NCBI GenBank assembly: GCA_947044405.1
Contig: CAMRHE010000360.1
Location: forward strand, 1,725,001-1,789,000
Reading direction: 5' to 3'
Length of the DNA: 64,000 nt
DNA from: Leptodactylus fallax
Taxonomy: Eukaryota > Chordata > Amphibia > Anura > Leptodactylidae
Shown here: in pieces, positions 1 to 11,000 of the stretch
How the letters are laid out: each line of letters starts with the position of its first letter
How positions within the stretch are numbered: the first letter of the stretch is position 1
Notes under the pieces: generated by a model
The model's input: the letters and a program-made list of their open reading frames with translations, nothing else
What the model was told of the DNA's origin: nothing
Database searches by the model: none
Made by a program: the position numbers and the translations under genes

Positions 1-1075
1 TCATCTTCTTTGCCTTGAGGAACTTTAATGTAGAAATGGATGTATGAGATGGAGCACCATCCTGCTGCACAATTTGACCCCTTTTATGATTGGGGATGTA
101 AGAGGAAGCTAATACTTTTTGATATTTTAGGCTATTGATATTGCCTTCCACCTTGCAAATGTTTGGCACACCCCCATACTGAATGTAACCCCAGACCATG
201 ATCTTTCCTCCACCAAACTTAACTGTTTTCTGGGTGTATCTTGGATCCATACGGGCTCCAGTAGGTCTCCTGCAGTATTTGCGGCGGCTGTGGGGTAATT
301 CAACTGAAGATTCATCTGAGAAATCCACCTTCTGCCACTTTTCCAGCGTCCATCCGTTTAGCAGGCTGTGGGCCTTGGCAAATGCCATACGTTTTTTTAA
401 TTGCCTTTTGTTTAGTGCTGGCTTCTGGGCACTGATTCGACCATGGAGGCCATTTCGAGACAGAATCCTACAAACTGTTCTAGTTGACACAGGGACTTGA
501 GGTGACCAGGCCTGTTGGAGCTCTGTTGCAGTGGAAGAGGGGCTGGCTTTTGATTTTCTAACCAACAAACGTTCCTCCTGAGCAGTTGTCTTGCGGGGTC
601 TGCCGGACCTGGGCTTGTCAAAAACATCTCCAGTCTGTTCGAATCTTTTTTTAATTCTTTGTACTTGACGCAGAGACACATTAAAGGTGCCAGCCACCTC
701 TGCAGTGGATCTGGTCTTCAGCCTCTTGATAATCAAGGCTTTGGTCGCAGGGTTGATTTTTGGCTTGTTGTCAGAGGTGAAGTTGCAGTTCAAGTGAAGG
801 TCTGGGGTGCTGGAGTTCTTTTTATACACACCCACTAATTAACCGATCAATTAGTGAGCACAGGTGAGGCTTTAAACTAGGATTGGGTGCATTATATGAC
901 AAGGCCACAAAACTTTTGTCTTGCCAAAATCTGACCTTTCTGTGTTCATTAAATGATGAATATTTCAGCAGTGAAGCCAATTTATTTTCTTAACCAAAAA
1001 ATCATTTGGGAGGGTTTCAGCTTTCATATGAGTCATTTCTAAAACCAATGGATGAATCTAAAGTCAGGTTATAAG
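1..1075 (-). mobile_element. Tc1/mariner element, left part outside the window
   Basis: This holds the transposase frame above plus about 280 bp of non-coding flank (800-1075). The flank includes AT-rich sequence of the kind found between a Tc1 start codon and its terminal inverted repeat. The outer end at about 1075 is approximate, because the partner repeat needed to define it lies left of the window. Confidence 0.6.
2..790 (-). CDS. Tc1-type transposase, open frame running off the left edge
   Basis: Reading the minus strand from about 790 down to base 2 gives some 260 codons with no stop; the frame leaves the window on the left. It encodes a Tc1/mariner transposase. The N-terminal DNA-binding part has paired helix-turn-helix regions (KINPATKALIIKRLK, then VAGTFNVSLRQVQRIKKRF) and a GRPRK AT-hook-like linker. 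The catalytic part shows the first Asp in VDFSDESSV and the second in QQDGAPSHTS; the third acidic residue would lie outside the window. No ATG was found at the expected N-terminus; the first in-frame Met lies at the catalytic-domain boundary. The start codon may therefore be mutated. The element sits in the intron upstream of CDK2AP2's penultimate exon. Activity cannot be judged without the missing end. Confidence 0.85.
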
Positions 1076-1397
1076 CTTTAGATTCCACAACATGGATAAG
1101 CGACAGAACTTCTGTCAGGGACTGTAGTAGTTGTGATGTCATTCTGTTATTGAGAAGAACAGATCAGATTTAATGCTCTGGGCTCTTGTTCACATCTGTA
1201 TTGTGACTATTCCTGAAGCCTTTGCTGCAGATGTGAACAGCGCCCTACATGTCGGGTACACAGGCCTGCAGGTAGATGTAACAGTTTATTTATCGAGTAC
1301 ACAGATAGCATGCAGTGATATAAATATACAAACAATACAAAACTGATGTATGAACTTCATGACATGGAATGGTGTAAAAATAGCATTGTTTTACCAG

Positions 1398-1686
1398 GGA
1401 GTGAAGCCCGCGGTGTCACAGGCCGTCTCCCAGGGGACTTATAGCGATCTGCTGTCCGTCATTGAAGAGATGGGGAGAGAGATCAGACCGACTTACGCTG
1501 GGAGCAAAAGTGCAATGGAGAGATTAAAAAGAGGTGAGCAAAAGAAAACTATGGCGACAACTAAAACCAGTGGATGCAGTGTGACGCCATGACTAATCTG
1601 ACTCTTGTATCACCGCAGGTATCATTCACGCCAGGGCTCTTGTGAGAGAATGCCTTGCCGAAACAGAACGCAACGCACGTACGTGA
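1398..1686 (+). CDS. CDK2AP2: CDK2-associated protein 2, last two coding exons (partial)
   Basis: Two exons are present, 1398-1533 and 1619-1686, with clean acceptors (ttaccag, caccgcag) and a gtgagc donor. The joined frame reads ...[22 protein letters not shown]..., continues through SAMERLKRG across the splice, and ends ...[12 protein letters not shown] then TGA. This is the conserved C-terminal DOC-1 domain. DLLSVIEEM and the final NART fit CDK2AP2 better than CDK2AP1 (ELLAIIEEL, NARS). Family knowledge: a small nuclear protein that binds CDK2AP1 and CDK2 and associates with NuRD. The proline/serine-rich N-terminus is in exons left of the window. It faces AIP tail to tail, as in human, but without PITPNM1 between them. 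Confidence 0.95.
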
Positions 1687-1745
1687 CCATCCCCAACTCT
1701 GCACTTTGTTACACACTTTCCACTTTTTATATATATATATAAGCA

Positions 1746-1751
1746 AATAAA
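1746..1751 (+). promoter_or_regulatory. CDK2AP2: Polyadenylation signal AATAAA of CDK2AP2
   Basis: AATAAA lies 60 bp after the CDK2AP2 stop and is followed by T- and G-rich sequence. It predicts a very short 3' UTR ending near 1770, about 240 bp short of the AIP stop codon on the other strand. Confidence 0.7.
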
Positions 1752-1760
1752 ATTACTCTT

Positions 1761-2011
1761 GTTGACAGAATATGGTGCCCGTCTTATAGGAGGATACTGT
1801 AGTATGACCACTCGCCTCTGCCCTCCATCATCCATTTCCGGATTTGTCATTGTATCTAGACATACAATCAGGATTCAGTCTGCCGCATGGTGCTTATACC
1901 AGAAGATGTGGTTTAGCGGATAGAATGGCTTCAAGGCCACATTGTTATCGTGTGCAAGTCACATGTCAGGATGGAGCATTGACCTAGATAAGATGGAGTC
2001 ACCAGCGCCAC
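1761..2011. other. Short intergenic space between CDK2AP2 and AIP
   Basis: About 250 bp with no open frame of interest. It should hold the AIP 3' UTR read leftward. No canonical AATAAA or ATTAAA is present on the minus strand here; the nearest A-rich candidate is the TATAAAAAG-type run at about 1722-1732. AIP transcripts may therefore run into the CDK2AP2 3' UTR. Confidence 0.5.
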
Positions 2012-5000
2012 TCATTTGAATATGCCCCGAAACCTGGCCTTGTCCTCTAGTTCTTTCTCATTTATACGTTTCTCAAGCTTCTTCAGCTCCTTTGTCACCA
2101 GAGGTGCAAGTGATGGATCCAATTCAACAGCCCGTGCAAAGTCTCGCTCGGCCTCTGACGCGTTCCAGACCGCAGCATGTGCTCGCCCTCGCTTAAACAG
2201 GGCTTTTACATTATCTGAAAAGAAACATAGAGGACTATAGAGAAGAAGTACCATTAAAGGAAAACTCTGGCAAAAACTAAAGATGGTTATGAGACTCCCC
2301 CCAAGTGGGAGCTTAGCTACAGTAGACCTCCACATAGGTCATTAATATCAAAACCCTTTCCCAGCATTCACCATACTTTTATGGCAGAAGTCAGGTGTTT
2401 AAATATGGCAGCCCTATGGTAGTTCCCTATCAGTAGTGCCTCCGCCTCCTCTTCTGGTTCTTTTACCAGTACAGCTCCCACTCGGCCAGATCGCAAGAGC
2501 CGTTCGGTTGTCATGACAGTCGGGAGCCTTGTAAAAGCTCCCAGACCTGTCTTAACTATATGTCTATTGAGGCATAAATTCTACATACCCCACGCCCGGT
2601 CTACAAACAGAAAAATATTTTCCCCATACAGCAAAATGCCATTTTGCTTTCCATAAAATAAATTAAATAAAAAGCAATCAAAGTGACAAACATTCCCAAA
2701 TATAGTACCTCTGGCCCTGCAGAAAACACGCCTTATGCATCCCCAAAGACGGAAATATAATTTTAAAAAAATGGGTTTCAGAATTCATTTTTTTTTTTGC
2801 AGTGTTTTGGATTTTTAAGGGGGTTAAAAAATTTTTTTAATGTGGTATCCCTGGAATCATACAGACCCATAGAATACAGGTGACATGTCAATTTTGCTGC
2901 ACAACAACGTAAAAACAAAACCTGTTCTCCAACCCCCCCCCCATTCTGCATTTTTTTTTTTTCTAGCTTCTCGTTACATTGTACAGAATAATAAATGGCA
3001 CCATTATGAAGTACAATTTATCCCACAAAAATTAAGCCCTCATATGGCTCTGTGAAAGGAAAAATAGAAAAGTTAAAGAGGATCTTTCATGTCCTCATGC
3101 ACATGCGGTTTTATATACCACTAGAAAACCAACAGCGCACTGACTGCTTTCCCATTATGTGCCCCGAGGCTGGAGTCTAGTGACAGTCTAGCTGGGGTGG
3201 TAAGGAAGGCCCCTCTTCCCTGACTGTACTCATCCATAGACTTATACTGGGGGGGGCCTTCCTCACAGCTCAGCATCATCATTGTGAGTTAAGGAACAGG
3301 GCTATGGACGAATACTGTCCTTGGGGGCGTTCCTTACAGCCCAGCTAGACTCTCAGGAATGCCCTTCTGAAAGTTTCGGCACCAATCTCTACCCACTAAC
3401 GGCACCGATATGTCCAGCCCTGGGGCACATAACGGGAAAGCCGGCTGACTTCAGTTCACTGTCTGCTTTCTAGCGGTATGTAAAAACCGCATGTGCCTGA
3501 GGACATGAAAGGTCCTCTTTAAGGCTCTTGGAAGACAGGGAATCAAAAATGGAAATTGTAAAATGCCTGCAGCAAGAAGGGGTTAAACCCTAGCAATAAA
3601 TTAACAGTAAAATTTCCTTGTGGTACCCCTACAAAATAATTTTTACCAAAAGACAAAAAAAACTTCCCAAGAAGGCAGATAGCGTTGCATAAAGGTATGT
3701 GGCCGCCTGTTGGGAATCACTGTGGCATACAGTGGCTCAGGCAGCGCTTTTCTCTCCGCAATTTCTGTCCTTTTCAGGCGGAAATCCAACACCCCATTAT
3801 AGTCTATGGGGTCCATGGGTTTCCGAAGGTAACTGCTTTTTTTTAAGCGGATTAGTTTTCTGTTCTGGGGGTCCCCAAACAGAAACCAACCGCAGGTGTG
3901 AACGTAGCGTCTGATATATTACTGTGGCTATAACTAGACACTTTCTAGACCTGAGGGTTTGGCTTAAGTGTCCCAAATTTGTCTTTGACCCCTTTATTAT
4001 CTATACTTGCCCCAGGCTCTATTACAGAAAGGCCATGGATTTCCAGGCTTGTTGCGACCCCTAGGTCCTGGCCCCAAGTAGCTCGGCACCCTCTCCTGTG
4101 TTTGCCACTAGTTACCTGTACTATGCGGGCTGGCCGAATACATCATTATACTAGTAAAGCCATCCCCATAATATAGGAAACTAGCAGTGAACATGGGAGC
4201 GATGGAGAACTAGTCCTAACACCCAACTGCAATGGAACCTGGCAGAGGCAAGTATAGCGACCCCCCCCAACCGCCCTCCCTGGACAATCCCTCCACCATC
4301 CAGCAGAGGGTACTGTGCTACATCGGGCACATTTTCAGACTGTCTATTAGTAAGTTTGGGCCATTCAATCTCAATTTTCATTGTAAGATCAGCCAAAATA
4401 GGGGCAAATAAAAGGAACTGCTCCGTCTCTATAAGCCGTTTTGTGCATTTTCTATGTTCCTTTAGGTAGTTTCACATCTGTGACGTAGTCTCTGTTGGAG
4501 ACTGTGTAACAGAGTCTGCCGAAAATCAGCGGAGAAAAAAAATCCTGCACAGAGGACTTCTATATCTGCCACATTGTAGTCAATGGGGTCTGCCGGGCTC
4601 TGCGTGTAACCGCTGTTTTACCGATCTGCCACTGTTGTTCAGGTTCCCCAACAGATCCGAATGGTAGAGAGAGAGAACCAGCGCTAGTGTGAACCTAATG
4701 TTACACTGCTAGAGGAGGACAAAGCTACTTGTAAAGAGTTAATCTGAGCCCCTATAGACAGGAAATGGTGGGGAGACGCCAGCACAGAGTTCACCTTCCT
4801 ATTATCTCTGCCGGCAGCAGTCAGGAGCAGAAGCCCTTGTCATCGGGACTGGTTACTGCTGACTCAGCTCTCAAAGGGCCAGCCATTTTTTTTTTTTTTC
4901 TTTCAATCATCCTAATTCCCATAAGAGCTGTGGGATTTCCCTTCATATGTGTAAGTATACCTACCTGAATACTTGTTTAATATGGCGGAGCAGTGCTCCA

Positions 5001-8000
5001 GCACTTGGTAGTATTCTCCCTCCAGCAGTTTACACTGGCAGTAGTTCAGAAGCAGCGGAGTGATCTTTGTGTCCAGATTGATCCAGTCAGGGGATCCAGG
5101 CTGCTCCTAAAACACAAGAGTGGTGACCCTGTATTATAGCACACGTGTCTTATCACACTGCCTCCCAGTCCTTTATAGCTAGTGCTAAGGTCCTGGCTGG
5201 AACCCAATCTCTAAGAGAAGACGAGACCACCATCGCTGAGGTCTACATTGTAATACACTGCAGTACGCTCAGAACCACGTCCTGGCCATACGGCGGAGAC
5301 TCTTGTAAAGGCAAATGATTTAATAATCACAGTCTCTATGCACACAACTGCGAGCTCTGTCAGTGTGTTAGCGGAGTTTTTCACAGCTAGCACACTGACA
5401 CATTCATCTCTATGGCCCCATACACACCACATATACAGTGGGTACGGAAAGTATTCAGACCCCTGTAAATTTGTCACTGTTTGTTTCATTGCAGCCATTT
5501 GCTAAAAGCAAAAAAGTTCATTTTATTTCTCATTAATGTACACTCAGCTCCCCATCTTGACAGAAAAACAACAAATGTAGATATTTTTGCAAATTTATTA
5601 AAAAAGAAAAACTGAAATCTCCCATGGCCATAAGTATTCAGAGCCTTCGCTGTGACCCTCATATATAACTCACTGATGTCCATTTCCTTCTGATCCTCCT
5701 TGAGATGGTTCTACTCCTTCATTGGAGTCCAGCTGTGTTTAATTAAACTGATTGGACTTGATTAGGAAAGGCGCACACCTGTCTATATAAGACCTCACAG
5801 CTCACAGTGCATGTCACAGCAAATGAGAATCATCAGGTCAAAGGAACTGCCCAAGGAGCTCAGAGAGAATTGTGGCAAGGCACAGATCTGGCCAAGGTTA
5901 CAGAAGAATTTCTGCAGCACTCAAGGTTCCTAAGAGCACAGTGGCCTCCATAATCCTTACATGGAAGAAGTTTGGGACGACCAGAACTCTTCCTAGACCT
6001 GGCCGTCCAGCCAAACTGAGCAATCGTGGGAGAAGAGCCTTGGTGAGAGAGGTAAAGAAGAAGCCAAAGATCACTGTGGCTGAGCTCCAGAGATGCAGTA
6101 GGGAGATGGGAGAAAGTTCCACAAAGTCACTATCACTGCAGCCCTCCACCAGTCGGGGCTTTATGGCAGAGTGACCCGAAGGAAGCCTCCCCTCAGTGCA
6201 AGACGTATGAAAGCCGCATAGAGTTTGCCAAAAACACATGAAGGACTCCCAGACTATGAGAAATTAGATTCTCTGGTCTGAAGAGACGAAGATTGAACTT
6301 TTTGGCGATAATTCTAAGCGGTATGTGTGGAGAAAACCAGGCACTGCTCATCACCTGCCCAATACAATCCCAACAGTGAAACGTGGTGGCAGCATCATGC
6401 TATGGGGGACAGGGCGACTGGTTGTAATTGAAGGAAAGATGAATGCGGCCAAGTACAGAGATATCCTGGAAGAAAACCTCTTCCAGAGTGCTCTGGACCG
6501 CAGACTGGGCCGAAGGTTCACCTTCCAACAAGACAATGACCCTAAGCACACAGCTAAAATAACAAAGAAGCGGCTTCGGAACAACTCTGTGACCATTCCT
6601 GACTGGCCCAGCCAGAGCCCTGACCTCAACCCAATTGAGCATCTCTGGCGAGACCTGAAAATGGCTCCAGCAACGTTCACCATCCAACCTGACGGAACTG
6701 GAGAGGATCTGCCAGGAAGAATGGCCGAGGATCCCCAAATCCAGATGTGAAAAAACTTGTTACATCATTCCCTAGAAGACTCCTGGCTGTACTAGCTCAA
6801 AAGGAAGCGGCTTCTACTCAATACTGAGCAAAGGCTCTGAATACTTATGGCCATGTGAGATTTCAGTTTTTCTTTAATAAATTTGCAAAAATATCTACTT
6901 TTCTGGGTTTTTTCTGTCAAGATGGGGAGCTGAGTGTACATTAATGAGAAATAAAATGAACTTTTTTGCTTTTAGCAAATGGCTGCAATGAAACAAAGAG
7001 TGAAAAATTTAAATGGGTCTGAATACTTTCTGTACCCACTGTAGATGTGGCTAGACCGAGCTTATACGAGTCAGGTTTGCAGCTCGGGCTCACTAGGTAA
7101 AGTGAATGGGTCTGTGGAGGTACGGGCAGCACCTGGATATCATCCATGTACCGTTTTACCACAAACCGTGCACATAGTTGTGTGTTTGTGGCCTAACCTG
7201 CGGTGTTAAATATTTGTACTCTTCACCCTATATACTCACAGGTACGTGACCTAATCTCTCCTCCTTCAATGACCTTCTAGAGCGTGTGTCCTAAACACTG
7301 GGGCAGATTTATTATGTCTTGTATGCCTGTTTTCGGGTATACAAGGTCAGAATTTTTTTACTCTGAGCTGCCTTTGCCACTTTCCCAAAAAGGGGGTATG
7401 TGCATTGGACTTACCAGATTGACCCTCACTTACACCAGAAATCTGATGGAATTGTACACCAGCTATGATGTACATTTTCCTTCAGACGTACAGCCTGGTG
7501 GAGGGAGCATGTCATTTATGAGAAGGCGTGCATCCACCACAGGATTCGGAGCTATGAAGACGGCCGTAATAAATCTGCCCCACTATATGCATGAGATGGG
7601 CAATGGTCATATGGTTTGTTAGGCCCCAATACCACACAATGCACAGGGACAGAAGCAGTTGGCTTCATGTGAGCAAGTCTCAGAACTTTCCTTTCTATAA
7701 TAACTTGGCTCAAATGGAAGAACTGGACTGCCCTAATGGTATGTGGATAGTAAGAGGAGCCCTATCTAAGAGTGACTTACCTTCATCTGTAAGGACTTTA
7801 GGCAAGCAATAGCCTCGTAGTATTTGGCACCAGCGTCTGGGATGTTCCCCTCCTTGTACAACTGGTTTCCTTCCTGGTGGAGAAGTGGCACGGCATCAAG
7901 TTTCTCTTCATCGGACATTGCCCATGCATCCTGTCTGTATGATCCTGGTTCCTCAACCTAGAAGAAAGTTTTATGACTGTAGCCGAACACATACTAAAAA

Positions 8001-11000
8001 CAAGTAGACCCTGCCTGGTCCTGAAGGCCAAAATATACGGTGAACCTGAAACAGCAGAATGTTCCCGGTATAACAATCCAAGAATACCCCGAGTGATCAC
8101 CATAAATCATCTCACCCCTGCGTATTCTGCTGCTGTCACTGCAGATGATATAAGACTTACTGTATGGACATTCGGATGGGATAAAAAAGGGCAGTACCTT
8201 TACAAGAGTAATGACGAATATCAGGGGTTGAGGGTCTTTCTGCACTGCATCAAGATCGGCATAACCAAGGGAATGGTCGTGAAGCTGGGCTATTCCTCCG
8301 CAGCAGTGTCTTTGGCCATCGCGAGGGTCTTGTCCTGCTGCAATCCGGCGCAAGCTACGGGAAACTTGAGGGTACTCAATGACATGCTGGAAGAGTATTT
8401 GGGAGAAGTGAGTTTTAATGTATTTACGAAATGTCATTCATGTACACAAGATAATATGTTAAAGGTCCCCCCCCCCCACACACCCATCAGCCATAACATT
8501 AAAACTAACAGCTGAAGGGAATAAGACATGGCTTATCTGGTAAGAATGGCCTCTGGAGAGGGGTGGGACATATTAGACAGCAAGTAAACAGTCAGTCAGT
8601 GGAAACAGGAAAATGGGCCAGTGTAAGGATCCCTGTTATATAGGGGTTAGTACCATAGAATGCAAAGCAGTCCAACGAAGGACTTGTGGTGAACTAGCTA
8701 CAGTGTCATGGAAGCCAAGGCTCACCAATATGTGCACCGAGGCTACCCGGATCTGTCCAATACCACAGAAGATCTACTGGAGCACAAATTGCTAAAATGG
8801 TTCCTTCAGGCTGATAGAAAGGAGTCAGTTCACACAGGGCGTTGTTGCGTATGGTGTACGGAGCTGCGCCCATTATGTCTTCAAACTTTGTATACATTAC
8901 TTGAACATTGTGTGTACATGGAGGTAGAACACGATCTCTGGCTATGGTACGGCTTGTGTTCTGTATTTTAGCAGTTTTCCCCCTTGCAGTCAAGGTCTCA
9001 TTTCAGTTCTCCCTGAGCTAGTGGGTGCAGACTAGCTGATATGATGTCTGCCATAGACTGCACATAGAAAGTAGAAGAGAGAATCTGCTCTATAACTCTC
9101 ACTCAGAAGCTGCAGAAGGATCATCTAGGATGTTATACAAAGTGCTGACCTCCATAGATGTCAATAAAGCATGTGGGATAAGATAGAAACAGCCTCTGTC
9201 TGACTTTGTCTCCCCCCTCCATAGACTTCTATAGTGAGCTGTAATATGACACCTCCGAGAACTTCTGTTGGATTTACACCAGTGATGCTTCGTTCACACC
9301 TGCGCTTGCTGTCCGTCCGTTGCCAATCCAGTGAAAATCTCGGCGAACTGGATTGGCATCGGATACAGACCGGTCAGCGGCGCATTGGTTAAAAACCCAT
9401 TCATTTGCGCTGCGAATCCTTTTTTTTCGTCGGAAACAAAGTCGGACATGCAGGACTTCGTGTCCGACGAAAAAAAAAAGGATTCGCAGCGCAGAGGGTG
9501 TAAGCGCACACCCGCGCATTGCTTTAAAAACCCATTCAAATGAATGGGTTTTTAACCAATGCGCCGCTGACCGGTCTGTATCCGATGCCAATCCAGTTCG
9601 CCGAGATTTTCACTGGATTGGCAACGGACGGACAGCAAGCGCAGGTGTGAACCCACCCTGAGATACATCTCAGCAGAGATTTCAGAGTATAAGTCAGTTT
9701 GGCAAGGAGGGGGGAGTATATAAAGAGACAAATAAGTGGAGAAAGTAATTTTTAAATGATAGGATGTGCGGCTAACGTCTGATAGCGTTGGATACCACAC
9801 AATACTTTCGGAGGGGGTTACATGAGGGGAAATATGTGGCAGGTGGGTTCAATGTTATGGCTTATCATTCTATAACATATTCAAGGTCTATAATCTTACG
9901 GGCGTGTCACACAAGAACTCCGCCACCTCGCCTTCCTTCATGCTGCGGATAATGGACTCCCATACGGGCAGCTTGAACTTCTTCCCAATGATCAGTTCCA
10001 TGGGCTTCTCTCTGGTGGAGCTGTCATCCAGCATGGTGCGCTTATCATCATACAGCAAGGTACGATAGTGGAAGGTGGCCTGGACAAAACACAAGACCGT
10101 TCACACTTAGCCTTATCGCACCACTCACTACAATATACTCTGATGCAACCCAGGAGAAGGCTTCTCTGAAGGTCCTACAGGCCCAGCCCGACCTAAGAGA
10201 AGTAGTGGTAACGGATCTACTGTAAGAGGGTATGCCATATCAGGCTGTGGCTCATGGAGGACTACAACACCCAGTCACTATCATATACTAAATAGTACAG
10301 CATATCGTCATCATAGAGCCCTATTACACCGTCGGCCCAGAATCTACTGGTAAAGGGTTAGTGACGGGTTCCCAGGACCAAGATGGTAGGTGCGACGCAT
10401 GTATACTAAATAGGTAATGTAGACTAGCAGAGAACGAGTCACACAGACATTAGACCCGCCATTCTATTATGCCCATTGCTCATATAGCACAAACATATTC
10501 TGTGGTGCTGTACACAGATATCACCAGGCACAATTTCCCCATTTCAATGGGGCTCGCTATTGAGTGCCCCATCTTAGGCCTTCTTCACACATCTGTGTCC
10601 ATTTGGAAGAAGGCTCTGAAAAGAGTCACATTTTCAGAGCATCTCCTGGCAATGATCCATGAAGATCAGAGCACTCGTGGATGACGTCCTTGCGCTGATC
10701 GGGATTTTCTTGGATCTATTGACTAAAATGGTCGCGTTGTGTCTGAAAAACTGACAAAACCGTGTGAGCTTCTGGCCCCTGAATACAATGATTGAGGGGG
10801 TCCGTGTGCTGTCTGTGGAGAACTCACTGACGTGTGAACAAGTGCTTAGACGCACTGGGACTAGTTTTGTAGGAAGTGTATGGCGTGTGTGAGAAAACTG
10901 GAGAAGTATACACACAAGGAAGCACAGGCAATGGCACACAGATGGCTTCATTCCCAGAGCTGACCACCGAGATACCGTGCTGCGCCACCGCAATTCATCG

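Noticed and set aside
1398..1686. Identity as CDK2AP1
   Set aside because: [18 protein letters not shown] and the NART ending match CDK2AP2; the AIP linkage also fits CDK2AP2.
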